A stretch of DNA of 64,000 nucleotides. Source: Hydrogenoanaerobacterium saccharovorans (GTDB taxonomy: Bacteria; Bacillota; Clostridia; Oscillospirales; Ruminococcaceae). The translations under genes were made by a program, and so were the position numbers. Shown piece after piece: positions 1-9,612 of this stretch (its first letter is position 1; the number at the start of each line of letters is the position of its first letter). The stretch lies in NCBI RefSeq assembly GCF_016901815.1, contig NZ_JACSNR010000003.1:160084-224083 (forward strand), read 5' to 3'. The notes beneath the pieces are model-generated. The model was not told the DNA's origin and did not search any database. It saw nothing but the letters and a program-made list of their open reading frames with translations.

Positions 1-3000
1 GATCACCGGTGGTCCAGGTTTCGCCGCCGCTGGCGGATTCGTATCCGGACGGCTCTTCCTCTACGATTCTATAGATCCAGGGCATGCCGTTGGGAGCGTA
101 CCGCTCCAGTTCGCCATCTTCCGTGCCGGTGATGGTGTAGTGCCAGGTATCGTCGTCGTCATCTTCCACTTCCACAGCGATGTTATACAGGCTGGAATCC
201 ACCGTCTGCGGCAGGATTGCGTTGTCCTGGCCTTCCTGCGCATGGGCCTGGCGCTGAACCGTGAGGGTCAGTTCATCGGGCCGTGTGCGGAAGGCGTCGC
301 CGAAGTCGTCCCATACCTTGTCAAACTCGAGGGTGACCGTCTCACGGGTGTCGTCCGGCTTGTTGTAGAAGGAGGCTGCCACTGCCGCATTGTCGCCGCT
401 CTCATTGAGTGTGATATCGTCCGGATTGACTGCAATGCCATTTTCCGCATTATAGTCGGTGGTAATCTGGGTGATATCGATATCTCCCGGCTCAGCGGTG
501 ATCTCATAGCCGCCCAGCCAGCCGTCAGTGACTTCCCGGATGCGGTACTCCCACCGGGAGCCGTTGGGGGCATAGTAGTCCAGGTTCTTGAAGGTGAGTA
601 CATTTTCCAGGGGGGCAGTCTTGTCCTGGGCCGCTTTGGAGGCTTCCTGGACTTCGGCGGAGGTCCAGGTCACCGTCTGCACTTCCTCCTCCCAGTCGGA
701 GGGAGAGCCGTTATTCCTGGTGTAGCGCCGGTCGAGTGTGAACTGCACTGCCGGATAGGCGGTGGGGTCGCCGTTCTCATCGGTGGGCAGCTGCAGGAAC
801 TTCTTCACCGACAGGGCCCCCTGGATGCTCCGGTAGCCGTTTTCCACCAGGTAGGTGTTGATCACCGGGTCGAGGTAGACCAGCTTGGAATCGGTCTTGG
901 AGCCGGTGCGGTTTTCCAGGGTGATGGCAGTTTCCTTGAGGGTATAGGTGTACCGCTCGCCGTCCGCATTGTACTTGGGCAGGGGCTGGGCGTTGTCATT
1001 TCCGGGGGCCGGCTCGATCTTCAGCGAGCCGTCGTCCGCCACGGTCACCACATTGGCGCCGGTATAGGCGATGCCGAAGTGGAAGGCGCCGTCCTCCACC
1101 GGGAGATTCCAGCTCCGGATGGTGAGGGTGGCAATGTCCTTGGTTTCGGTGCCCAGGGTCTGCTGGAGGGTAAAGGTGACCTCCGGCAGATCCGCAGCGG
1201 GATAGCTGGCGGGCATGGTTTTCCACAGCTTCTGACCCAGGACGGTCACATTGGCGGAGGCGGTGTTGGTAAAGGTGCCGTCCTCCAGCAGGGCATAGCG
1301 GCCGGCGTCGGACTGGCCGTCGGGGATCAGCACCGCCACAGGGGTGCCGTCCTCATCGGTGGGGATGGGGCCGGGGTCGATGGCGGACTGCGTGCCGACC
1401 TCGGTGAGGACGCCCTCCAGCGTATAGGAGATGGCGGTATCCAGATAGTCGAAGTCAGCGGCGTTCACATGGGTATTCTCCACCGCGTAGTAGTAGATCT
1501 CATAGCCCAGGCTGTCATACTTGGGCAGGCTGGAGAATACAGCATGCCAGTGGTAGATGGGGCTGAGCAGCTGATCGCCGTTCCCTACATCGTCCTCGAG
1601 GTAGGTCCAGTGATAGTTGGCCTGATAGAGGGATACCTGTGTGGTGGGTTTGCCCTGATTGTCCCGCACATGGGTCACCTGGTAGATGTCCAGATAAATA
1701 TCGGGGCGCAGGCCGTTTTCATAGTTATAGGTATCCTTCCACTGCTTGTGCCAGAGCACCGACTTGGTGCCGGAGAGCCGGTTGGTGACCGTCATGGTCT
1801 GGCTGTCGCTGTCATGGAGTTCGCCCACCAGGTACTTTTCATCGGAATAGCCGGTGGAATAGGACCGGATCAGCGCATAGGCATCGGGGAATTTCTGGGC
1901 GAGCTCGGTACGGCTGAGTTCCCTGCCGCTGCCGTCCACCCAGACTTCCACGGCGGTGTAGTGGACTACCTGACCGCTGCGGTCATATTTGGGCAGGTTG
2001 TGGAAGTAGTACTCCGTAGTGCTGTCCTTCAGGCTGACAACCTGCACCGACGAAACCCGATTGCCGTTCTGGTCGAGGATGGCGACCTGGTTGTCCGGGT
2101 TGCCGACGGTGATGGTGTCAGGTGTGTCCGGGCCGTTCCGGGTGATCGCATAGTAATCCTCTCCCCCGACCAGATCCAGACGGATGGCCAGGTAGAGCTG
2201 GTCGGCGGGGTCGGCGTTGTCCTGGGTCTTTTCCAGCTCGGCGAGGAGCTCTTCCCGCACACCGCCTCCGCCGTCCAGCCACTGCTTGGTGACGGTGAGG
2301 TCGATGTTGCCCAGACGCCGGTTGGTGACGGTAAGGAACTCGGTGCCGGCGATGGTATCCCGGGAATAGGTGGCCTCATACCGGTGGTACTCGGTTTCAT
2401 ACTGAATGGCGGTGTATTCGTCATCCGGGGCGTACTTGTCATATTCATCCGGCTGTGCGGGATTGTCATAGTTGGCAGAGCCGACATCCATGTAGTAGGT
2501 GGTCAGGGGAACCCTGTTGGTCCCCACATTGGTTTCGAGGATATAGACCTCATCGGCTGTATAGCTGCCGATGCCGATATAGTCATACCAGACGCCGTCC
2601 CGCAGGGTAACCGAGGAGATTTCCTTGTTATTCTCCTTGGCATAGGCCTGGATGGTCACCGGCAGACGGTGGGTGGTATCACTGTCGTCGATCCACACCT
2701 TGCGCACCATGATGCGGTTGCCGGCGCCTCTGGGTACATTGATGACCCGGGTCTGGTAGCCGCCGTCCTCGGTGCGTTCGGTTTCATAGATGGGGAAGCG
2801 GGAAACCCCGTCGCCCTCTTCCAGCAGGTAGTATTCATACTGGCGACCGGAGCTGTCGAATTCGGGCAGGTTCCTGACCTCTCCCTTCCAGGGTTCGGTC
2901 TCCTGGACGGTGATGCCCAGATCGGCATTCACCACCGTGGGAGCCGGGTCGGCAGCGCCGTCCAGTGTGATCTCCACATAGGGATCGGGGTCAAGGGGTT

Positions 3001-6000
3001 CGCCGGGCAGTCCCTGGAAGATCTGCAGGGTGACAGTCTCCCCGGCAGGAGCCTGCATGGGCTGTCCCTGTTCGTCCTGCCAGTCCTTGGCTACCAGGTA
3101 GTCCAGGGAGTTGTCCAGGGTATTGGTGATGAGGGTGCTGCTGCCGTCCTGCTGTACCGAGGAGGACTGATAGTTCACCGAGTAGCCGTTCTGCTGGAGG
3201 GTGAAGGTGCCGTCGTCCCGGAGGAGGTTTTCCTCGCTCTTCCCCTGGTAGACACCGCATTCCACCCAGCGGTATTCCAGTTCCCGGCCCAGCATGTCAT
3301 ACTGGGGCACCGACTGGCTGCTGATCTGGGTGAGCTGTTCGGAATAGAATTCGTCCATGGTCACAGTGGGCAGACGGGTATCTTCCCAGGGCTCATCGCT
3401 GTCCTTGGGACGGGACTGGAGTTTCAGTTCCACCCGGACATCTTCCAGTTCCGACTGGAAGGAAGCAGCGTCCCAGGTCTTGGTGACCCGGGTGGTGATA
3501 TTGGCGTCAATGCAGTTGGAGAGGGTGCCGCCGTTATAGAGATAGGCGTTGCCCGCGGGGCGCTTGCCCTCGGTATCCTCCACAATGGAGCCGTTCACTT
3601 CAATCCGGTCCAGGAGGGTGTCGTCGTCCTGGACTTCACCGAAGACCTGCTTGTAGTGATTGGAATCGGCCCTGCTCTGGGTGACTTCCTTGACGCAGTA
3701 GATGTATTCATAGCCCTCGGGGTCATACTTGGGCAGGAGGCAGTCGTCCGCATGGTCGTCGCCGTCAAAGTCCACCCAGAAGATGATGTGCTGCCGGGCG
3801 ATGCCGTCCTGATCCGGCTGGGGATTGGTGTTCACTTCCACCTCCACAAAGGTGCCGTCGGCGTTCCGGATGGGGGCGGCGGCGCCGAAATCAGCGCCCT
3901 TGCGGTACCGCCAGAGCTGGAAGGTGCCGTCGGGACGGGCGTCGATGGCCTCCTGGGTGCCGCTGTCCATCCAGACCTTGTAGGCCTCGAACTCGGTATT
4001 GCCGGTGAGGGTCAGGTTCAGGGTGCCGCCCGAATAGAGGGCGTCCTCAATGGAGCCGAAGTTGGGCACATTGGAGTTGTTATAGGTGATGGCGAGGTAA
4101 TCCTCTCCCATATTCTCCAGCGGAAGACGCCCGGGGGTCGTACCGCCTTCCGACTCGGGAAGCTGATCCACCTTATAGGTGATGAGTGAGCCATCGAGAT
4201 TGTATTTCCATACGCCGGCAACGGTCAGGGTCAGGTTGTCATTGTCCTCGGTGATCTGTACATAGCTTTCCATGGCCCGCAGGATGGAAATCTGTGTTTT
4301 CTGCTCATCGCCCACATTCCAGAAGGCGGTGAACCGGAAGTTATCCAGAATCTTGTTGCGGAAGGACTTTTTGGATTCCTCGGTCGAAGGTATGGTGCCG
4401 TCCCGGAGTACCATATTGAAGGTGAGATCCCGCTTGAGGACATAATACCAGCCGGGCTGGGATACCGAGTCAATGGTGTCGCCGTCAATCTCCTCCTGGG
4501 TGACCGGGCGGAGATAATAGCCGTCATTTTCCTGGGGCGTGACCTGCCATTCCACCGTGTAGTCGGTGGCGTCGCCGTAGATGTCGGTGACCCGGATCTC
4601 CGAGGGCAGACCCTTGGAGTTCCCCTCAAAGATATATTCCCAGCCGCCGGTGCTCAGGTCTTTGATGGTGGGCCGGGGCAGGGCATCCAGCCCCAGATCC
4701 CCCATATTCTCCTCGGTGAGCACCGTGAAGTCCCCGGAGGGAGTGCCGTCCTTCGGCGTGATGCGGAAGGCCAGCTGGGGCGCGGTAAAACTGCCGGTGC
4801 TGGGCCGGTTGTGCAGCTCATCGTTGTTGTCCACCCAGAAGATATTCTGGCGGTATTCGGCCTGCCATGCAGTGGGTTCGATGTCCTGCACGGTGGAGAG
4901 CCACAAAGAGGAACGGCTGGTCACTGTGGAGCCGCCGCTGGTGAGAGTGAGGGTGAGTTCCACCTCGCCGCCGGCCTCCGTCTGGGTGTCCGCGGGAGCC
5001 GCCAGCAGCAGATTGACTGCCGGACGCAGGGTGCGAAGCGCCGTTCCGGGTACTGTCAGGGTCAGATCCAGACTGTCCAGATCACTGCCGGAGCGTTCCA
5101 GAGTGAGGGTGAGTTCCCGTTCGCCCACACTGGTGCCGCCGATGGTGACCGAGCTGTCCAGACCGTCCAGCCGGAGGGCTTCGGTGCCGCCCAGGCTGAG
5201 GACACTCCCCTGCCATTCCGGCTCCCCTTCGATAAAGGCAAAGGGAGCGGGCAGAGTCAGGCAGAGTTCCAGGGTCTGGCTTTCCACCGTCCGGGCCGCA
5301 GGGGAACCGGGTTCCAGATGGACGGTAAAGACCAGATCGGACGGCTCTTCCGCCGACCATTCCAGATCCTCGCCGCTCTCTACCGCGGCGTCCCAGTCTG
5401 TGGCTTCGGCGGGCAGTGTCCCGGCGTCTGTACCGGAGCCTTCGCCCGTACCGGAGCCTTCGCCCGTACCGGAGCCTTCGCCGGAGCCGGAGCCTTCGCC
5501 GGAGCCGGAGCCTTCGCCGGAGCCGGAGCCTTCACCGGTACCGGAGCCTTCGCCCGTACCGGAGCCTTCGCCCGTACCGGAGCCTTCTCCGGAGCCCTCG
5601 CCGGTGCCGGAGCCTTCGCCTGTACCGGAGCCTTCTCCGGAGCCGGAGCCTTCGCCCGTACCAGAGCCTTCGCCCGTACCGGAGCCTTCGCCCGTACCGG
5701 AGCCATCGCTGGTGCCGGAGCCGGAGCCTTCTCCAGTGCCGGAGCCTTCGCTCGTACCGGAGCCTTCGCCCGTACCGGAGCCTTCGCCGGTACCGGAGCC
5801 TTCGCCGGTGCCGGAGCCTTCGCCGGTGTCGGTACCCTCGTTGAAGTCAGAGCCCTCGCCGGAATTTGTACCGGGGGGGTATTTACATCCGCGCTGATGA
5901 GGTTCGCCGCGGAATGGGTGGTCGGGGTTTGGAGTGCGTCCGCCTGGGACAGCAGACTGGCGCCCGGATCACCGACAGCCAGAACCAGGGCCAGGATCAA

Positions 6001-6036
6001 TGCCAGGGCACGGCGCTGCCAGGTTCGCTGTTTCAT
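1..6036 (-). CDS. Giant Cna-B-repeat surface protein (3' part outside window; apparent frameshift)
   Basis: Reading the minus strand, an ATG at 6036 after AAAGGTG opens a basic N-terminus and hydrophobic signal peptide ([20 protein letters not shown]). About 55 codons in, the frame that continues is Ala/Pro/Lys-rich and unnatural. The adjacent frame, entered at a run of seven C (5873-5879), reads an acidic GSGTGE linker and then stays open to base 1. That second frame contains eight or nine tandem Cna protein B-type modules, each with a KxW(x)D-type opening strand, a polar beta sandwich and a PKYDxxGxxxxY-type edge (for example near 3490, 3100, 2700, 2310, 1760, 1250 and 320). Such modules form stalks of Gram-positive adhesins and pilins, often with isopeptide bonds. 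The C-terminal anchor is beyond the window. No gene name is recognisable. One extra C would join signal peptide and stalk in one frame. Confidence 0.85.
5411..5850 (-). repeat. Gly-Ser-Gly-Glu/Thr linker minisatellite
   Basis: Some 24 copies of 12- and 18-bp units encode GSGTGE and GSGE in the adhesin frame. The same units read as Pro-Glu-Pro-Ser on the plus strand. Near-perfect unit identity suggests recent expansion by slippage. The repeat lies between the signal peptide and the first folded domain, where it would act as a flexible acidic spacer. Confidence 0.85.
5873..5879 (-). other. Seven-C homopolymer at the frame break of the Cna-B gene
   Basis: The coding strand reads AAT A-CCCCCCC-GG TACAAAT. 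With seven C the signal peptide is out of frame with the Cna-B region; with eight (or five) it is in frame. Position and composition fit either slippage-mediated phase variation or a homopolymer sequencing error. Confidence 0.7.
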
Positions 6037-6512
6037 GTTGAGGTCACACCTTTCATGGACAGCCGGAGGGACTGCGATACCCCGGCTGCAAGAATCACTG
6101 GAAGTTTCCCGGAAAAGTACAGAGTATAGGAAAATCCCCCCGGAACGGAGGGATTTTAAGCTGATTCACAAGATTCTTGTGTGTATATTCCGAGAAGTTA
6201 GCAAGAAAATAATAATTATAGTTTATAATTAAATGATACTATATTTGCAGTAAATCATCAATAAATTTTGTGCAAAATAACAAATATATGATGAAAGTGT
6301 GACCGGAATATAAAGTATTTTTATGAATTTCAGGTGAAGTCTGGGTTACATATAAAAGGAGGGAAACGGACTTCTGTTTCCGGGGGCAGAACCGGGAAAA
6401 GAGGGGCCGTCCATGGGAAATCCGGCAGAGGAACCGGGCGGGTCAGCCGGGCGGAGAGGGATCGATCCGGGGGCAGCGGCATAGGATAATCCGAAAGGAG
6501 GGTGTGACCCCT
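6037..6512. other. Intergenic region, AT-rich promoter zone of the Cna-B gene
   Basis: The interval 6150-6350 is much more AT-rich than its surroundings and should hold the minus-strand promoter of the adhesin gene. It contains the palindrome ATTTTGTGCAAAAT (6265-6278). The GC-rich part 6380-6510 leads to a strong ribosome binding site (GAAAGGAGGG) for the gene at 6513. A 23-codon ORF from 6413 has no convincing support. Confidence 0.5.
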
Positions 6513-6740
6513 ATGCCGAAACGTTCCCGGCGCAGGGTGACGCTGTTTTCCCGGTTCCGGCGGGAACTGCGGACCGCTGTCTGTTTTTCATGTTCCTGGT
6601 GCTGCTGGTGCAGTCTGCGGCGGTGATGTTCTCCCCGCCTCCCGAAGCCGGCGGGGAAATCGACATCATTGTGCGCACCTCATCGGCGTCCGTCTTCGGG
6701 TATCTGCTCAGCGGGGGACTGTCCGGCTCAGCTGCCGGTG
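6513..6740 (+). pseudogene. Truncated small membrane protein, frameshifted
   Basis: An ATG at 6513 with a strong GAAAGGAGGG site starts a basic N-terminus (MPKRSRRRVTLFSRFRRELR). In that frame a stop follows within 40 codons, but the next frame continues as a transmembrane stretch (FMFLVLLVQSAAVMF) and a motif DIIVRTSSASVFGYLLSG. One extra T in the T5 run near 6585-6589 joins the two. After about 6740 the reading becomes the antisense of an aminotransferase gene, so the C-terminus is missing. It resembles small conserved hypothetical membrane proteins of gut Clostridia; the family is recalled, not verified. Confidence 0.55.
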
Positions 6741-6742
6741 AA

Positions 6743-7318
6743 TCAGCCCTTGTAATCGGGAGCCTTGCCGATGGAGGCAATGATCTCCTTGACAGCTTCG
6801 ATCATATTGTCGATATCCTGCTTGTTGTTGACCCAGGAGCAGGAGATCCGGAAGCCGCCCACATGGTCGGTGAAGCGCTGGGCGATGAAGATCTGACGGC
6901 TGTGCAGTTCCCGCAGAATGGCACGATCCTGTTCCACGTCCTGATAGAGCCGGGTGATGATGATACCGCCCCGACGGCCCGGGTCACGATGGGTGATGAC
7001 AGTACCGCCGATTTCTTCCCAGCGGTCCATGCAGTACTCACCGATCTCCCAGACACGCTGCTGGATATTCTCGATGCCGATCTCATTGACCAGACCCAGG
7101 GATTCACCCAGGGCAATGGCGCCGGCATAGTTGCTGGTGCCGCCGATCTCATACTTGCGGGCGGTGTTGGGGAAGGTCCAGTCATAGACAGCCTGGGCGT
7201 CCACCTTTTCCCAGTAAGCACCCCAGCCGCCTTCGGGCACGGTGGTGTTCAGATAGCCGGCATAGCTCTGCTTGATCTTATCCAGGCTGTTCTTGTTCAC
7301 ATACAGCACACCGGTGCC
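6743..7318 (-). pseudogene. 3' fragment of a class V aminotransferase gene
   Basis: The minus strand encodes about 190 residues typical of the C-terminal half of PLP-dependent class V aminotransferases (cysteine desulfurase/isopenicillin N epimerase superfamily). It begins within the GTGVLYV loop that follows the PLP-lysine region, continues with a YEIGGTSNYAGAIAL segment, and ends at a natural stop at 6743-6745. The N-terminal half with the PLP lysine is absent, because upstream sequence (above about 7320) is instead the sense strand of a Crp-family gene. No promoter or start codon belongs to it. It is an orphan fragment, lying in reverse orientation between two truncated plus-strand genes. 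Confidence 0.8.
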
Positions 7319-7771
7319 ATGATCGGGGAGAGCGACTGTATCCTGGGACAGCCATACAGCAGTACCGCCACGGTGGTGCTGCCCAGCCGGGTCCGGGCGG
7401 TACCGTCGGCACTGGTGCAGGAGCTGTTCCATGCCGACCCGGTGTTTGCGGACTGGCTGCTTCAGTACCAGGCCCGGAAGGTGCGTCTGCTGCTGGGGCA
7501 GAACATGACCCTGTCCTTTGACCGGGCCAGGCAGCGGGTAGCCAAGACCCTGCTCTATCTGTGCGGACAGTACGGGCGGCAGAAGGAGGACGGCATCTGG
7601 CTGACCAACCGGTTCACCTGCAGCGATGTGGCGGGGATCACCAATGTGAGCCGTGTGAGCGTGAACCTGATCTTCCGGGAGTGGGAGGAGGCGGGAATCC
7701 TCACCCGGGCGCACGGACGCTGCTGCATCCGGGACCCGGAGGAGCTGCGCCGCCTGGCGGAGCCGGATTGA
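7313..7771 (+). pseudogene. Crp/Fnr-family regulator, 5'-truncated
   Basis: From GAMIGESDCILGQP onward the plus strand encodes the end of a cyclic-nucleotide-binding-type beta roll, the long dimerisation helix (about 7400-7530) and a winged helix-turn-helix with FTCSDVAGITNVSRVSVN as recognition region, ending at a stop at 7769-7771. The first 80-90 residues expected for this family are missing. The upstream in-frame reading is the antisense of the aminotransferase fragment, so the open frame back to 6590 is fortuitous. A functional product is unlikely unless the junction is an assembly artefact. Confidence 0.75.
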
Positions 7772-7813
7772 GGGTCAGCCTCTCCCGGCCCGGCAGACCG
7801 GCATCATGCAAGG

Positions 7814-7866
7814 AACCGCCGGCAGGCATTTCCCACGAAACGGGAGGGCCCGCCGGTGGTTTTTTC
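7814..7866 (+). terminator. Terminator after the Crp-like fragment
   Basis: A long hairpin pairing AACCGCCGGC with GCCGGTGGTT is followed by T6. Confidence 0.75.
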
Positions 7867-7949
7867 TGCCGCTTCTGCAGGAGGGGACCGGCCGATCCGG
7901 AAAAAATCCGGCGGAATCCGGCTCTTAAGGGAGAAAAATGCAGTTTTGC

Positions 7950-7978
7950 TTGCGTAAAGCTGCAAGATTCGGTATCAT
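7950..7978 (+). promoter_or_regulatory. Promoter of the DUF5058 operon
   Basis: TTGCGT (7950-7955), a 17-bp spacer and TATCAT (7973-7978) lie about 60 bp upstream of the first gene. Confidence 0.6.
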
Positions 7979-8036
7979 ATAGATAACAGGATTTCCATTT
8001 CCCGGGAAAGAACCGGATCAAAGGAGGCGTTTGTGA

Positions 8037-8753
8037 ATGGAAGCGGTAAAAAATCTCAATGGTGAGATGTGGATTTTTGCGTTCCTGCTCATCGCCATTG
8101 TGGTGCTCCAGGCGTGCTGGTTCCTGCGCCTGGCGCTGAGGTACAACAAGAAGCATAACTACTTCACCAAGGAAGAAGTGGGCCATCTGCTCAAGATGGG
8201 TTCGGTTTCGGTACTGGGCCCGGCCTTCAGTGTGGTAGTTGTGGCAATTTCCCTCATTGCCATGGTGGGCAGTGGTCTTACCTTCATGCGGGTGGGCGTC
8301 ATCGGCGCTGCCGGTTATGAGATGATGATCGCCACCACCGCGGCAGAGACCATCGGCGTCCAGTTCAATACACCCGAATTCAATGAGTCAGTCCTGGTGC
8401 TGTGCGGATTCGGTATGGCCTTTGCGTCCATTCCCTATTTCATCTCCACCCCCATCGAGCTGATGATCATGGATAAGGCTGCTGCCAAGGCCGGCGGCAA
8501 GGCAAAGGACAAACCCTCCTTTATCCCCTATCTGGGCAAGGCAGCCATGATGGGTCTGATGGGTTCCTTTGCGGTATCCTATCTGGCTTCGCCCATCAAC
8601 TGGGTGGCCTTCCTCACGGCTGCCGCTGTGGTAATCCTCATTATCAAGCGGGTGGCAAAAACCGGGAAGAAGGGCCTCATGGACTGGTGTATTACCATTG
8701 CCATGCTCTGCGGCATGACAGTGGCCCAGATCGTTTCCATGCTCATCGCATAA
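8037..8753 (+). CDS. DUF5058 family membrane protein
   Basis: A 238-residue integral membrane protein with about six hydrophobic segments. The block from residue 50 to 105 (SVSVLGPAFSVVVVAIS, then FMRVGVIGAAGYE) matches my memory of DUF5058. The start is fixed by AAAGGAGG nine bases upstream of the ATG. It is the first gene of a three-gene operon with another membrane protein 13 bp downstream and an M24 peptidase. The pairing suggests a two-subunit transporter, perhaps for peptides that the peptidase then cleaves; that role is inference. Confidence 0.75.
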   Translation: MEAVKNLNGEMWIFAFLLIAIVVLQACWFLRLALRYNKKHNYFTKEEVGHLLKMGSVSVLGPAFSVVVVAISLIAMVGSGLTFMRVGVIGAAGYEMMIATTAAETIGVQFNTPEFNESVLVLCGFGMAFASIPYFISTPIELMIMDKAAAKAGGKAKDKPSFIPYLGKAAMMGLMGSFAVSYLASPINWVAFLTAAAVVILIIKRVAKTGKKGLMDWCITIAMLCGMTVAQIVSMLIA

Positions 8754-8766
8754 GGAGGGAAGCAGT

Positions 8767-9525
8767 ATGGAAAATATGGAAAACAAGATGCAGACCACAG
8801 AACTCTCTCCCCGGGAGGAATACCATCAGGAATTTCTGCCCCAGGTCCATAAGATCGGCGCCACAACCATGGCAATCGCGCTGATCCTCTCGCTGCTGCC
8901 CACCATTTACTTTGTCTTTATCAAGGGTATCGAAGTGCCGCTTTCCACCTTTATCAGCGTGATGATCGCCATCTTCACCTTTGCCATCGGCATGTGGCTG
9001 TCTGAACCCGCTGCCTTCTGGCCCGTGCTGGGTTCTGCCGGTACTTACTTTGCCTTCCTCGCCGGCAATGCCTCGAGCATGCGTCTGCCGGTGGCACTCA
9101 CCGCCCGCAGCTCCATCGAGGGCGGCGATGACCTGGAAAATCCCCGTACCCATGTGGCGATGATCATTGCGCTGTTTGCCTCGGTAGTAGTCAACCTGGC
9201 AATTCTGCTCTCCATTGTCCTCATCGGCGACGGACTCATCTCCATTCTGCCGGCAAGCGTCCTGGCAGCGTTCAATTTTGTCATGCCCTGTCTGCTGGCA
9301 AACAATATCCTCATGCAGTCCAAGGGTCCGGACGGCACCATCATCAAGGGATTCCTCAAGGTGCTGCCCTATCTGCTCACCGGTGTGGCGGCCCAGCTGC
9401 TGGTGAAGAATGTCTTTACCTTCCTTTCCAATTATGGCATTCTGCTGGCAGTGGTGCTGTCGGTGCTGGTGGCCTATGGCTTCTACCGGCGGGATCTGGC
9501 TGCCCATGAAAAGCAGAACAGCTAA
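8767..9525 (+). CDS. Membrane protein partner of DUF5058
   Basis: A 252-residue protein with about seven hydrophobic segments and a hydrophilic N-terminal 35 residues. AAGGAGGG lies nine bases before the ATG. No named domain is recognised with certainty. Polar motifs inside the membrane region (ASSMRLPVALTARSS, residues 100-115) could line a substrate path. It directly follows the DUF5058 gene and precedes the M24 peptidase, so the three are very likely co-transcribed. Confidence 0.75.
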   Translation: MENMENKMQTTELSPREEYHQEFLPQVHKIGATTMAIALILSLLPTIYFVFIKGIEVPLSTFISVMIAIFTFAIGMWLSEPAAFWPVLGSAGTYFAFLAGNASSMRLPVALTARSSIEGGDDLENPRTHVAMIIALFASVVVNLAILLSIVLIGDGLISILPASVLAAFNFVMPCLLANNILMQSKGPDGTIIKGFLKVLPYLLTGVAAQLLVKNVFTFLSNYGILLAVVLSVLVAYGFYRRDLAAHEKQNS

Positions 9526-9612
9526 GCCTTGTTTCTCAGCCTTCCCTGCCGCTGCGGTCATGCGGCGGTGAGAACAAATATAGAATCAGTCATGCAAAGG
9601 AGAGATCAAACC

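Noticed and set aside
140..4189. Plus-strand open frame of 1349 codons
   Set aside because: It is the antisense of the Cna-B region. The minus strand shows repeated, recognisable modules and good codon structure, while the plus-strand reading is low-complexity Gly/Val/Ile without domains.
4581..6232. Plus-strand Pro-Glu-Pro-Ser repeat proteins across the minisatellite
   Set aside because: Any frame through the 12/18-bp repeat is open. Only the minus-strand GSGTGE frame joins the Cna-B modules.
6413..6484. 23-codon leader peptide before the truncated membrane protein gene
   Set aside because: Weak ribosome site and no attenuation-type hairpin; not distinguishable from chance.
6590..7771. A single 393-codon plus-strand gene
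   Set aside because: Its middle (about 6743-7313) is the antisense of an aminotransferase fragment; the two ends belong to different truncated genes.
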